44,663 bases of DNA from assembly GCA_903839035.1 (NCBI GenBank), contig CAIMAQ010000009.1, positions 1 to 44,663 of the forward strand, in the 5' to 3' direction. Below the pieces are notes generated by a model that was not told where the DNA came from, did not search any database, and saw only the letters and a list, made by a program, of their open reading frames with translations. The position numbers were made by a program, and so were the translations under genes. The stretch is from an uncultured Opitutia bacterium. Lineage in GTDB: Bacteria; Verrucomicrobiota; Verrucomicrobiia; Opitutales; Opitutaceae. This document shows positions 33,484 to 42,067 of this stretch, one piece after another (within the stretch, counting starts at the first letter, position 1; every line of letters starts with the position of its first letter).

Positions 33484-36400
33484 ATGACCGCCTCGCCCAT
33501 GCTGATCCTCCGCGGCTCACCTGCCCTCTCGCCCTTCCGCCTCGCCAAGCTCCTCCAGGATCTCTCCGCCGCCGCCCTGCCCGCCCGCGCCCTCGGCGCG
33601 GAATTCGTCCATGTCATTGAGCTTTCGGGCGACCTGACCGCCGCCGAGCGCACCGTCCTCGAGCAACTGCTCACCTACGGCCCGAGCCGCGCCGCCGCAC
33701 CCGTCACCGGGCTCGTCCAGGTCGTCGCTCCCCGCCCCGGCACCATCTCCCCGTGGTCCTCCAAGGCCACCGACATCGCCCACATCTGCGGTTTGGCCAA
33801 GATCAAGCGGATCGAACGCGTCATCGAGTACACGGTGGCCATGGGAACCGAGACCCCCGCCGAGGGCCAGGAGACGGGCCTCGCCGCCAAGCTCCACGAC
33901 CGGATGACGCAGGTCGTTTTCGGCGACCTCGCCGCCTGCGAAATCCTTTTCCGCCACGAGGCTCCACGCCCGATGACCAGCGTACCGGTGCTGGCGCAGG
34001 GCCGCGCCGCGCTCACCGCCGCCAATGCATCCCTCGGCCTCGCGCTCGCCGAGGATGAGATCGACTACCTCGTCACGGCGTTCACGACCCTCGGCCGCGA
34101 CCCCAACGACATCGAGCTGATGATGTTCGCGCAGGCCAACTCCGAGCACTGCCGCCACAAAATTTTCAACGCCAGCTGGGACATCGACGGCCAGGCGCAG
34201 GCCAAGTCGCTGTTCCAGATGATCCGCAACACCTACCAGTTGCACAGCGACGGCATCCTCTCCGCCTACAAGGACAACTCCGCCGTCTTCGCCGGCACGC
34301 CCGGCGGGCGCTTTTACACCGACCCGAAGACCAACGAATACGCCGCCCATCCCGGGGACATCCACATCCTCTGCAAGGTCGAGACGCACAACCACCCAAC
34401 CGCCATCTCCCCGTTCCCCGGCGCCGCCACCGGCTCCGGCGGCGAAATCCGCGACGAGGGCGCCACCGGCCGCGGGGCCAAGCCCAAGGCGGGCCTCACC
34501 GGCTTCACCGTCTCGAACCTCCGTCTCCCCGGTGCCGTCCAGCCTTGGGAAAATGACTTCGGCAAACCCGGCCGCATTGTCTCCGCCCTCGACATCATGA
34601 TTGACGGCCCGCTCGGCGGCGCCGCCTTCAATAACGAGTTCGGCCGGCCGAATATCAACGGATACTTCAGAACCTTTGAGGCCGAAGTGCCGGCCGCTGC
34701 AGCCAGATTGTCTCACGCAGAGGACGCAAAGAACGCAGAGGGCTCTAACTCCAAGCCCTCAGCTTCCGGAAACTCTGCGCTCTCTGCGCCTCCGCGTGAA
34801 AAAATTCCGGGCACTAAGCCCGCCACCGAGCTCCGCGGCTACCACAAGCCCATCATGCTCGCCGGCGGCCTCGGCAATATCGCCCCGGGTCACGTCAAAA
34901 AGGGCGTCATCGATCCCGGTGACAAACTCATCGTCCTCGGCGGCCCGGCCATGCTCATCGGCCTCGGCGGCGGCGCGGCCAGCTCGATGGCCAGCGGTTC
35001 CGGCCACGAGGATCTCGATTTTGCCAGTGTACAGCGTGACAACGCCGAGATGGAGCGCCGTTGCCAGGAGGTCATCGACCGCTGCTGGGCCCTCGGCGAC
35101 GAAAACCCCATCTCCTTCATCCACGACGTCGGTGCTGGCGGCATCTCCAACGCCCTGCCCGAGCTTGTCAACGACGCCGGTCGCGGCGGACGCTTCCAGC
35201 TTCGCGCCGTCCCCAACGACGAGCCCGGCATGAGCCCCCTCGAGATCTGGTGCAACGAGTCACAGGAACGCTACGTCCTCGCCGTCCCCCCCGCCCGCCT
35301 CGCCGTGTTCCAGCAGCTCTGCGAACGCGAGCGCTGCCCGTTCGCCGTCGTCGGCGAGGCGACCGAGAAAAAGCAGCTCGTCCTCGAGGACGCCCATTTC
35401 CAGAGCACGCCCATCGATCTCCCCCTCGAGGTCCTCCTCGGCAAGCCGCCGAAGATGCACCGCACGGACACGACGCTCGCCCGTTCTCTCACCCCCTTAA
35501 ACCTTACTACCTTATCCCTCAAAGACGCGGTCAGCCGCGTCTTGTCCCACCCGACCGTCGCCGACAAGACCTTCCTCATCTCCATCGGCGACCGCACGCT
35601 CGGCGGGCTGATCTGCCGCGACCAAATGGTCGGCCCATGGCAGGTGCCCGTCGCCGACTGCGCCGTCACCGCCGCTGCCTTCGACGTCTACACCGGCGAG
35701 GCCATGGCCATGGGCGAACGCACGCCCGTCGCCGTCAATTCCGCTGCCGCGTCCGCCCGCCTCGCCGTTGGCGAGGCACTCACGAACCTCGCCGCCGCCC
35801 AGGTCGGCGACATCGGCAAGGTCAACCTGTCCGCCAACTGGATGGCCGCCCCCGCCGTTCCCGGTGACGGGGCCGACCTCTACGCCGCCGTGCGCGCCGT
35901 CGGCATGGAACTCTGCCCCGCCCTCGGCATCACGATTCCCGTCGGCAAGGACTCGATGAGCATGAGCACGGCGTGGAAGGACGCCGCCGGCGACCACCGC
36001 CGCGTCACCGCGCCCGTCTCACTCATCATTTCCGCCTTCGCCTCCGTCACCGACATCCGGCTCTCGCTCACGCCGCAGCTGCAGCAGGTCGAGGACTCGG
36101 TGCTGCTGCTGGTCGACCTCGGCCGTGGCCAGAACCGCCTCGGCGGTTCGATCCTCGCGCAGGTTGTCTCGCAGACCGGCGAAGCCCCGCCCGACGTGGA
36201 TAATCCCACCGACCTGAAGAATTTCTGGAAAGCCATCCAGCAGCTGGGACGCGAAAAAAAGCTTCTCGCCTACCATGACCGCTCCGACGGCGGCCTGCTC
36301 GCCACGGTGGTCGAGATGGCGTTCGCCGGCCATGTCGGCGTCGACCTCGAGATCCCCGCGGGCCACAATGCGTTTTCCGCGCTGTTCAGCGAAGAACTGG

Positions 36401-37548
36401 GCGCGGTGCTGCAAATCCGCGAATCCGACCTCGACGACGTTTATCTCCTGCTGCGCCAGCACGGCTTCAAGTCCTGCACCACGCGCCTCGGCACGCTCAA
36501 CCCGCACTACGCGCTGCGCATCCGCCGCGCGGGCCAGGAAATCCTCAACGAAAGCCTCACGACGCTCCGCGCGCTCTGGTCCGACGTCACCCGCCGCATC
36601 TCCACCCTGCGCGACAACCCCGCCTGCGCGGAGTCGGAGTATCAGCTGAAGCTCGACCAGCGCGACCCCGGGATCACGCCGGTCATCACCTTTGACTTGA
36701 ACGCTGGAGCTGCCCAACCCGAGTCGAAGACCCTGGACCCATTTGTCACCGCCGCGCCATTCGCAATGCGTGCCAAGCCCCCGATCGCCATCCTGCGCGA
36801 GCAGGGCGTAAACGGCGAAATTGAGATGGCCGCCGCGTTCGACCGCGCCGGGTTCAAGGCCGTGGACGTGCACATGACAGACATCCTCAGTGGGCGCGTC
36901 ACGTTGAAAAACTTCCGTGGTCTCGCGGCCTGCGGCGGGTTCAGCTACGGTGACGTCCTCGGCGCCGGCGAGGGCTGGGCCAAGAGCGTGCTGTTCCACC
37001 CGCACGCGCTCGCGGAGTTCACCGCCTTCTTCCAGCGCGAGGACACCTTCGCCCTCGGCGTATGCAACGGCTGCCAGATGATGAGTAACCTCAAGTCCAT
37101 CATCCCTGGCGCCGAACTCTGGCCGCGCTTTGTGCAGAACCAGTCCGAGCGCTACGAGGGCCGGTTCGTGTCGGTGAAAATCGAAAAGAGCCCCAGTCTC
37201 CTCTTCGCCGGCATGGAAGGCTGTGTCATCCCGATCTGCACCGCCCACGGCGAGGGCTTCACCGAGTTTGCCAGCCCTGAGGCGGCGAAAAAGTGCTCCG
37301 CTTCCGGCCTCGTTTCAGCCCGCTTTGTAAACAACAAGCACGAGGTGACGGAGCAGTATCCGCTGAATCCCAACGGCTCCCCGCTCGGCATGACTGCCTT
37401 CACGACCACGACCGGCCGTGTGACGATCCTGATGCCCCACCCTGAGCGCGGCTTTCGCACCCAGGCGATGAGCTGGCACCCGCCGGAATGGGGCGAAGAT
37501 TCGCCCTGGATGAAGCTGTTCTACAACGCCCGCGCCTGGGTGGGCTAA
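33484..37548 (+). CDS. purL: Phosphoribosylformylglycinamidine synthase, single-chain form
   Basis: A protein of about 1354 residues joining the FGAM synthase parts and a C-terminal glutamine amidotransferase, as in the E. coli type. Landmarks: [19 protein letters not shown] at the N-terminus, [62 protein letters not shown], and the amidotransferase Cys in [13 protein letters not shown] with PHPERGFR. The start is between 33457 and 33499: homologues begin near [11 protein letters not shown] (ATG 33499); 33484 is chosen as a compromise. Residues about 410-439 come from a palindromic repeat inserted in frame. It catalyses the step before PurM. Confidence 0.95.
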   Translation: MTASPMLILRGSPALSPFRLAKLLQDLSAAALPARALGAEFVHVIELSGDLTAAERTVLEQLLTYGPSRAAAPVTGLVQVVAPRPGTISPWSSKATDIAHICGLAKIKRIERVIEYTVAMGTETPAEGQETGLAAKLHDRMTQVVFGDLAACEILFRHEAPRPMTSVPVLAQGRAALTAANASLGLALAEDEIDYLVTAFTTLGRDPNDIELMMFAQANSEHCRHKIFNASWDIDGQAQAKSLFQMIRNTYQLHSDGILSAYKDNSAVFAGTPGGRFYTDPKTNEYAAHPGDIHILCKVETHNHPTAISPFPGAATGSGGEIRDEGATGRGAKPKAGLTGFTVSNLRLPGAVQPWENDFGKPGRIVSALDIMIDGPLGGAAFNNEFGRPNINGYFRTFEAEVPAAAARLSHAEDAKNAEGSNSKPSASGNSALSAPPREKIPGTKPATELRGYHKPIMLAGGLGNIAPGHVKKGVIDPGDKLIVLGGPAMLIGLGGGAASSMASGSGHEDLDFASVQRDNAEMERRCQEVIDRCWALGDENPISFIHDVGAGGISNALPELVNDAGRGGRFQLRAVPNDEPGMSPLEIWCNESQERYVLAVPPARLAVFQQLCERERCPFAVVGEATEKKQLVLEDAHFQSTPIDLPLEVLLGKPPKMHRTDTTLARSLTPLNLTTLSLKDAVSRVLSHPTVADKTFLISIGDRTLGGLICRDQMVGPWQVPVADCAVTAAAFDVYTGEAMAMGERTPVAVNSAAASARLAVGEALTNLAAAQVGDIGKVNLSANWMAAPAVPGDGADLYAAVRAVGMELCPALGITIPVGKDSMSMSTAWKDAAGDHRRVTAPVSLIISAFASVTDIRLSLTPQLQQVEDSVLLLVDLGRGQNRLGGSILAQVVSQTGEAPPDVDNPTDLKNFWKAIQQLGREKKLLAYHDRSDGGLLATVVEMAFAGHVGVDLEIPAGHNAFSALFSEELGAVLQIRESDLDDVYLLLRQHGFKSCTTRLGTLNPHYALRIRRAGQEILNESLTTLRALWSDVTRRISTLRDNPACAESEYQLKLDQRDPGITPVITFDLNAGAAQPESKTLDPFVTAAPFAMRAKPPIAILREQGVNGEIEMAAAFDRAGFKAVDVHMTDILSGRVTLKNFRGLAACGGFSYGDVLGAGEGWAKSVLFHPHALAEFTAFFQREDTFALGVCNGCQMMSNLKSIIPGAELWPRFVQNQSERYEGRFVSVKIEKSPSLLFAGMEGCVIPICTAHGEGFTEFASPEAAKKCSASGLVSARFVNNKHEVTEQYPLNPNGSPLGMTAFTTTTGRVTILMPHPERGFRTQAMSWHPPEWGEDSPWMKLFYNARAWVG
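34711..34800. repeat. Palindromic repeat inserted in frame within purL
   Basis: A left arm beginning TCTCACGCAGAGGACGCAAA and ending GAACGCAGAG at 34740 is nearly complementary to a right arm from CTCTGCGCTCTCTGCGCCTC to GCGTGA at 34799. The insert keeps the frame and adds about 30 residues ([14 protein letters not shown], then [11 protein letters not shown]) between FRTFEAEVP and [10 protein letters not shown], which normally lie close together. Confidence 0.88.
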
Positions 37549-37582
37549 ACCCCAGGCCCTTGCGGCCCCCATTCGCATTCCC

Positions 37583-38203
37583 ATGAAAACCGCCCTGCTC
37601 TCGTTCTCGCTGATCGGTGCGTTGCTAACGGTCTCGCTGGCGGCCCAGGATCCTGCGCCGGCCCAGGCGGAACGGGAAGCCCGCGCCAAGGTCGCAACCG
37701 AGCAGCGCCTCGCTTATACGAACTCGGCGGACTACAAGCCCTACGACACCACCAACCGGGATTTTCAGAAACGCGCCGCGGCCCTGCTGGAAAAAAGCGA
37801 CTTCGCCGGCGCGATCGCCGAGTGCCAAAAGGGCCTGGCCGCGACCAAATACGACATCAACGTGCTGATCATCCTGGCCGCCGCCTACCGGGAATCGGGT
37901 GATTTGCCCAACGCCGAAAAAACCCGTCAACAGTGGATGAGCCTGGTCGATTCCATTCTGAACAGCGGCGACGGACGGGATTTCGCGACCGCCTTCAAGG
38001 TGATCGCCGTGGAGGAGGAATATGCCGTAACCCGCATCCTTGGCCTGAGGGTCATCGACCAGTCCCTCATCGCCCATGACGGCAGTCAGTTCGATCAGCT
38101 GCACGTCAAGGAACCCAAGTCGGGCAAGGAGCTCGTCCTGTATTTCAATATCGACCTGCCCTTGAATTGGCTGAACCGGCAGTTCTCCAAAAAGTCGCCA
38201 TGA
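37583..38203 (+). CDS. Secreted DUF4919-like protein
   Basis: The 206-residue protein starts with a signal peptide (MKTALLSFSLIGALLTVSLA, cleavage near AAQ). The mature part has YKPYDTTNRDFQKRAAALLEKSDFAGAIAECQKGL, a TPR-like helical pair, and a C-terminal LHVKEPKSGKELVLYFNID. This resembles DUF4919 proteins, known mainly from Bacteroidota, whose function is not known to me. The stop overlaps the start of the rhamnosidase-like gene (ATGA), so the two are likely translated together. Confidence 0.7.
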   Translation: MKTALLSFSLIGALLTVSLAAQDPAPAQAEREARAKVATEQRLAYTNSADYKPYDTTNRDFQKRAAALLEKSDFAGAIAECQKGLAATKYDINVLIILAAAYRESGDLPNAEKTRQQWMSLVDSILNSGDGRDFATAFKVIAVEEEYAVTRILGLRVIDQSLIAHDGSQFDQLHVKEPKSGKELVLYFNIDLPLNWLNRQFSKKSP

Positions 38204-39927
38204 GCCGTCCCGGGGAAATCCGGACCGGCGGCGAGGGGCCGACATCCCGTGCGGCCGCGCTGGGCGAGCGTTCACCCCTCAGCGAATTCAATCGCCCGCC
38301 CACCCGGATTCTTTGGCAAAGTGCCGTCGGTGTGACCCATGCCCGACGGCTGCTCGCCCCGGCACCCGGACAGATTGGCCTGAGCGAGGCCGTACCGCCT
38401 TGCACCCTCACCGCCTCGGTCCGCCATGGTCCCGCCGGTGTGCTGCTCGACTTCGGGACGGAGCTCCACGGCTACATCGAGCTCTTTGCGCCGGGTCGCG
38501 ACGACAAGCGAGACACGCCCGTCCGGGTGCGCTTCGGCGAATCCGCCTCCGAGGCGATGAGTGAGCCCGGCACGAAGGGTTCCCAAAACGACCACGCCTG
38601 GCGCGACGAGCGCATTCTCCTGCCCTGGATGGGCAAGATCCGCGTCGGCCCGAGCGGTTTTCGCTTCGTCCGCCTCGACGCCCTCGATCCGCAGCAGCCG
38701 GTGTCGCTCGTGCAGGTGCGCGCCGTGCTCGTCGTGCGCGACCTGCCCCAGCCGGGCTCCTTCCACAGCAGCGACGCGCGCCTCAACCGCATCTGGCAGA
38801 CCGGTGCGTACACAGTGCAGCTCAACATGCAGGAATACCTGTGGGACGGCATCAAGCGCGACCGCCTCGTCTGGATCGGCGACATGCATCCCGAGGTGTC
38901 CACGATCAACGCCGTGTTCGGGTTCAACGACGTCGTGCCGCGCAGCCTGGACTTCACCCGCGACCGCACCCCCGCCGACCAGTGGATGAACGGCATCAGC
39001 AGCTACTCGATGTGGTGGGTGCTGATCCACGAGCAATGGTGGCTGCACCACGGCGACCGCGCCTATCTCCGTGCGCAGGGTCCGTATCTCCGCGCGCTGC
39101 TCGCCCGGCTGGCCGCACTGGTCGGGCCTGAGGGCCGCGAGCAGATCGACGGCATGCGCTTCCTCGACTGGCCGTCCTCGGCCAACCAGCCGGGCGTCAC
39201 CGCGGGCCTGCAGGCGCTGCTCGTGCTGACGCTCGACGCGGGCCTGCGTCTCGCCCGCGCGCTCGGTGACACCCCCACCGCCCGCCTGTGCCACCGCGCC
39301 GCGGCGCGGGCCCGGTCGGTCGTGCTCGATCCCCACGGCTCCAAATCCGGCGCCGCGCTGCAAGTACTGGCCGGCCAGCGCGACGCGCGGGCCGCGGCCC
39401 AGGCGATCCTGAAACCCGGCGGCGCGCAGGGCGTTTCCACCTTCTACGGCTATTATGTCCTCAACGCCTTGGGGCGCGCCGGCGACATCGCCTCTGCGTT
39501 GAAGCTCATCCGCACCTACTGGGGCGGTATGCTCGACCGCGGGGCCACGACTTTCTGGGAGGACTTCAACCTGGACTGGCTGAAGGGCTCGGGCCGCATC
39601 GACGAGCTGCCCAAGCGCGGCGAGAAGGACCTGCACGGGGATCACGGGGCGTACTGTTACGAGGGCTTCCGCCACAGCCTCTGCCACGGCTGGGCGAGCG
39701 GCCCGACTGCGTGGCTGAGCGAGTATGTCCTCGGGGTCCGTCCGCTTGCGCCCGGCTGCACGAAGGTGCAGGTCGCGCCCCAGTTGGGAAACCTGCGCTG
39801 GGTCGAGGGCAGTTACCCGACTCCGCGCGGCCCGATCGAGGTCCGCCACGAGCGCCGGGCGAATGGGAGGGTGGTTTCGGAGATCAGGACACCGCGCGGG
39901 ATCAAGTGCGAGGTCGTTGGCGCTTAA
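38200..39927 (+). CDS. Alpha-L-rhamnosidase-like glycoside hydrolase (GH78-related)
   Basis: The 575-residue protein has an N-terminal beta domain, then a six-hairpin barrel with YLWDGIKRDRLVWIGDMHPE (the place of the catalytic acid in GH78, often RDER..W.GD), TTFWEDFNLDWLKG and SLCHGWASGPTAWLSEYVLG, and a short C-terminal beta domain with LRWVEGSYPTPRGPIEV. No signal peptide is visible after the ATG at 38200, so it may act in the cytoplasm on imported oligosaccharides. The start overlaps the upstream stop by four bases; the frame also opens earlier at 38167. Confidence 0.82.
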   Translation: MSRPGEIRTGGEGPTSRAAALGERSPLSEFNRPPTRILWQSAVGVTHARRLLAPAPGQIGLSEAVPPCTLTASVRHGPAGVLLDFGTELHGYIELFAPGRDDKRDTPVRVRFGESASEAMSEPGTKGSQNDHAWRDERILLPWMGKIRVGPSGFRFVRLDALDPQQPVSLVQVRAVLVVRDLPQPGSFHSSDARLNRIWQTGAYTVQLNMQEYLWDGIKRDRLVWIGDMHPEVSTINAVFGFNDVVPRSLDFTRDRTPADQWMNGISSYSMWWVLIHEQWWLHHGDRAYLRAQGPYLRALLARLAALVGPEGREQIDGMRFLDWPSSANQPGVTAGLQALLVLTLDAGLRLARALGDTPTARLCHRAAARARSVVLDPHGSKSGAALQVLAGQRDARAAAQAILKPGGAQGVSTFYGYYVLNALGRAGDIASALKLIRTYWGGMLDRGATTFWEDFNLDWLKGSGRIDELPKRGEKDLHGDHGAYCYEGFRHSLCHGWASGPTAWLSEYVLGVRPLAPGCTKVQVAPQLGNLRWVEGSYPTPRGPIEVRHERRANGRVVSEIRTPRGIKCEVVGA

Positions 39928-39954
39928 GTAACAGCGGGCCTGCCTCAGGATGGG

Positions 39955-39990
39955 TCCCATAGGTCGTATGAGACCTATACGTCCTATTCC
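39955..39990 (+). repeat. Array of four degenerate 9-nt repeats before a four-helix-bundle gene
   Basis: Four direct units TCCCATAGG, TCGTATGAG, ACCTATACG and TCCTATTCC run end to end and stop one base before the ATG at 39992. The unit is the same (about WCCYATRNG) as that of the array inside the same gene at 40337-40381. Confidence 0.8.
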
Positions 39991-39991
39991 C

Positions 39992-40546
39992 ATGCCCTCC
40001 TCCGGCTTTATCCCCGCCCACGGCAACTACCGTGAGCTGCTCTCCTACCAGAAAGCCGAGGCCATCTACGATCTGACGTACCGTTTCTGCGAGCGGTTCC
40101 TCTCGAAAGGCAATCGCACCATCGACCAGATGATCCAGGCCGCCCGCTCCGGGAAACAAAACATTATCGAAGGCTGCAAAGCATCCGGCACTTCGAAAGA
40201 GACGGAGATCAAGCTCACCAACGTCGCCCGCTCCAGCCTCGAGGAACTGTTGGCCGATTATGAAGACTACCTCCGCGTGCGGCATCACCCGGTCTGGGCA
40301 AAAGATTCCAAAGAAGCGCTCTATGTCCGGAAGCTCGGACATAAGTCCCATGTGTCCGATGAAACCTATAGGACCTATGCCGAAATCCGCCCACCCGCCG
40401 TCGTCGCCAACATCGCACTCTGCCTGATCCACCAGGCCAACTTCCTCCTGGACCAACAAATTCGCCGCATGGAGCAGGACTTCCTCCAGGCCGGCGGACT
40501 CCGCGAACGCATGACTCAGGCTCGCCGCCAAAGTCGGGCCGGATGA
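39992..40546 (+). CDS. Four-helix bundle protein (23S rRNA intervening-sequence protein family)
   Basis: The 184-residue protein matches the IVP/S23-like four-helix bundle family: ELLSYQKAEAIYDLTYRFCERF, QMIQAARSGKQNIIEGCKAS, ETEIKLTNVARSSLEELLADYEDYL, then a C-terminal helix pair. Residues about 116-130 (GHKSHVSDETYRTYA) are three-residue repeats encoded by a 9-nt tandem array. The start is ATG 39992 (MPSSGFIPAHGNYREL); the frame opens earlier at 39950 but that part reads through the upstream array. The family was first seen inside 23S rRNA intervening sequences; the cellular function is not established. Confidence 0.9.
   Translation: MPSSGFIPAHGNYRELLSYQKAEAIYDLTYRFCERFLSKGNRTIDQMIQAARSGKQNIIEGCKASGTSKETEIKLTNVARSSLEELLADYEDYLRVRHHPVWAKDSKEALYVRKLGHKSHVSDETYRTYAEIRPPAVVANIALCLIHQANFLLDQQIRRMEQDFLQAGGLRERMTQARRQSRAG
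40337..40381 (+). repeat. Array of five degenerate 9-nt repeats inside the four-helix-bundle gene
   Basis: Units GGACATAAG, TCCCATGTG, TCCGATGAA, ACCTATAGG and ACCTATGCC follow each other in frame, giving the tripeptides GHK, SHV, SDE, TYR, TYA. It is in the same orientation and of the same unit type as the array just before the start codon. Confidence 0.8.
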
Positions 40547-40554
40547 CCCCGCGC

Positions 40555-41223
40555 CTACTTCCGGCTGAACTTCGCGATCAGCCCGTCGATCAGTGCCTCG
40601 GCTTGCAGGCGCAGCTTGAGGTCCGGGGACGGCATCTCGTCACCCGGCAGATTCTTTTTCAACGCCGCGAAGCCCGCATCAGCCCGCTCGCTCGCGGCGG
40701 TCAGCAGCGCCTCCTTCACCTCGTGAATCGCGCCGCTCGCGGTCAGTTGCGGCACCGTGCCGGGCTTGCCGGCAAAGCGCGCCGTCAGTTCATCGCCGAC
40801 CCAGATCCGCCAGTCGGAGTCGGCCGCGAAATAAACCACCAGCACCCCGCGCTGGAGCGTGCCTTCCCGGCCGGACAGGGCGCGCATGTAGGCCCCGGGC
40901 ACCTTGTCCTCGTCGGCGGCCGGCGACCGCTCGCGAAACTCCACCAGAATCTTGATCCCGCTGCGCGCCTCGAATTCCGCCAGCTTGGCCTCCAGCGCAT
41001 CCTGGTCTCCGGGAATCGGCGGCAGCAGATGGACGGTATCGTCAATGTGCGGCGTCCGGCCGGGCAGCGGCGCGGCCTCGGCCCCCACGCACGCGAGGCA
41101 ACCGAGGGCCAGCCAGGATAAAATCCGGGTCTGCGAACGAATGGGGGCGACCGGGAGGAAGCGTTGGGCCGCCCGCGTCCCGCGCCGGAAAATCGCGTCG
41201 TGCCACCGCGTGAATGCGTTCAT
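40555..41223 (-). CDS. TPM-domain (TLP18.3/Psb32/MOLO-1) exported protein
   Basis: A 222-residue protein with an N-terminal hydrophobic signal (ILSWLALGCLACVGAEAAP, about residues 33-51) after a basic stretch. The rest looks like a TPM domain: DDTVHLLPPIPGDQDALEAK, FEARSGIKILVEFRE, GVLVVYFAADSDWRIWVGDE. TPM proteins are periplasmic or membrane-anchored and some are acid phosphatases; no function is assigned here. The start at 41223 is preferred over 41259. It is convergent with the four-helix-bundle gene. Confidence 0.75.
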   Translation of the reverse strand: MNAFTRWHDAIFRRGTRAAQRFLPVAPIRSQTRILSWLALGCLACVGAEAAPLPGRTPHIDDTVHLLPPIPGDQDALEAKLAEFEARSGIKILVEFRERSPAADEDKVPGAYMRALSGREGTLQRGVLVVYFAADSDWRIWVGDELTARFAGKPGTVPQLTASGAIHEVKEALLTAASERADAGFAALKKNLPGDEMPSPDLKLRLQAEALIDGLIAKFSRK

Positions 41224-41306
41224 GCCGCCAACATGTTTGGCACCGTGCGCCCCGTCCATCCCGTTTTCTCCGGCGAAGCGTCAACCCGCGACGCCGGAGA
41301 CATCCC

Positions 41307-41432
41307 TCACCAGATCAGCACGCGGTCGGCGGGGCGAGGTAGAGTTTGTCGCCGGGTTTCACGCCGAGGAGCTCGTACCAGTCGTCAAGGTTGCGGACGA
41401 CGCCGTTCACCCGCGCCCGGCGGGGTCAGTGC
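41307..41432 (-). pseudogene. Remnant of the C-terminus of an M13 (neprilysin/PepO) metallopeptidase gene
   Basis: Read on the minus strand, one frame gives RVNGVVRNLDDWYELLGVKP then GDKLYLAP, and a neighbouring frame then gives PADRVLIW followed by a stop at 41307. Together this is the characteristic end of M13 peptidases (R-NG....W...F.VK-GD-LY.PP-RV-IW) broken by a one-base frameshift. Upstream a TDP in a third frame may be the start of the same block. The rest of the gene, including the HExxH domain, is absent. No other gene is supported in 41224-41517. Confidence 0.75.
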
Positions 41433-41517
41433 CGCAGCCCATGAACGACCCCAAATTCCAGCAGCCTGGCGGAGCCCACGCCGCCGAGCATCCGCCCCAT
41501 TGTCTTACTGGAAACGG

Positions 41518-41670
41518 ATGCCCCACAGCCCGTTCTTCCGGATCGCGTTCGTTTTCCTGTTGGCGGCCATCATCGTCTACGTGATGACCAACAACCTGGC
41601 CCTGGGACCCGGTAAGAAAGCCGGCGTCCCCGCCCCCGCCCCCGTCCCCGCCCTCGCCCTCGTGCCCTGA
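41518..41670 (+). CDS. Small single-pass membrane protein
   Basis: A 50-residue frame from ATG 41518 (MPHSPFFRIAFVFLLAAIIV) with one membrane helix, then NNLALGPGKK and an Ala/Pro tail (PAPAPVPALALVP). A GGA lies six bases before the ATG. No family is recognised. It is short, so confidence is limited. The frame is open upstream to 41164 but that part overlaps other sequence without resemblance to anything. Confidence 0.45.
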   Translation: MPHSPFFRIAFVFLLAAIIVYVMTNNLALGPGKKAGVPAPAPVPALALVP

Positions 41671-41714
41671 GACCCTGACTCCCTGACGCGGCGGACTCCG
41701 ACCCAGCCGCATTC

Positions 41715-41743
41715 GTCGATTTCACTTATTAAGTGAAATCGAC
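41715..41743. repeat. 29-base perfect palindrome, copy B
   Basis: Arms GTCGATTTCACTTA and TAAGTGAAATCGAC flank a single T. It is the exact reverse complement of the copy at 20500-20528. It lies between a small plus-strand gene and the stop of a minus-strand small membrane protein gene, a convergent position. Confidence 0.9.
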
Positions 41744-41795
41744 ACCGGGAGCCGGCCACTCGGGCGCGGAGGGGCGGGCGCGGTGGGCCCGCGGC

Positions 41796-42053
41796 TTACT
41801 TCACCATCGGCATGGGAACACTGGCGCCACTGCTGATGACGCCGAAGCCGTAGAGGAGCCAGATGATCACGCAGATGACGATGACCCAGTTGAGAATCGT
41901 CTTGATCGTCCTCTGCATGGGAATGAACCGGTTAATGAGATAGAGAAGGACGCCGCTCACGATCAGCGTGAGCACAACATTGATTAGGGACCTACCCGGA
42001 GCACAGCCGGGCCCGCCCGGAACGGGAACGGGGCCTGACCCTAGGGGGAGCAC
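41796..42053 (-). CDS. Thivi_2564-like small membrane protein
   Basis: The core SLINVVLTLIVSGVLLYLIN then RFIPMQRTIKTILNWVIVICVIIWLLYGFG matches my memory of the small Thivi_2564-type family: two membrane helices with an R-[YF]-IPM turn. The usual start would be a Met just before SLIN, but here that place reads GRS. The only standard start codon in frame is GTG at 42053, adding 22 Gly/Pro-rich residues, without a good ribosome site. So the native start may have been lost or a rare start is used. It follows the M28 gene, 14 bases downstream. Confidence 0.65.
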   Translation of the reverse strand: MLPLGSGPVPVPGGPGCAPGRSLINVVLTLIVSGVLLYLINRFIPMQRTIKTILNWVIVICVIIWLLYGFGVISSGASVPMPMVK

Positions 42054-42067
42054 GGTGCCGCGCCGGC

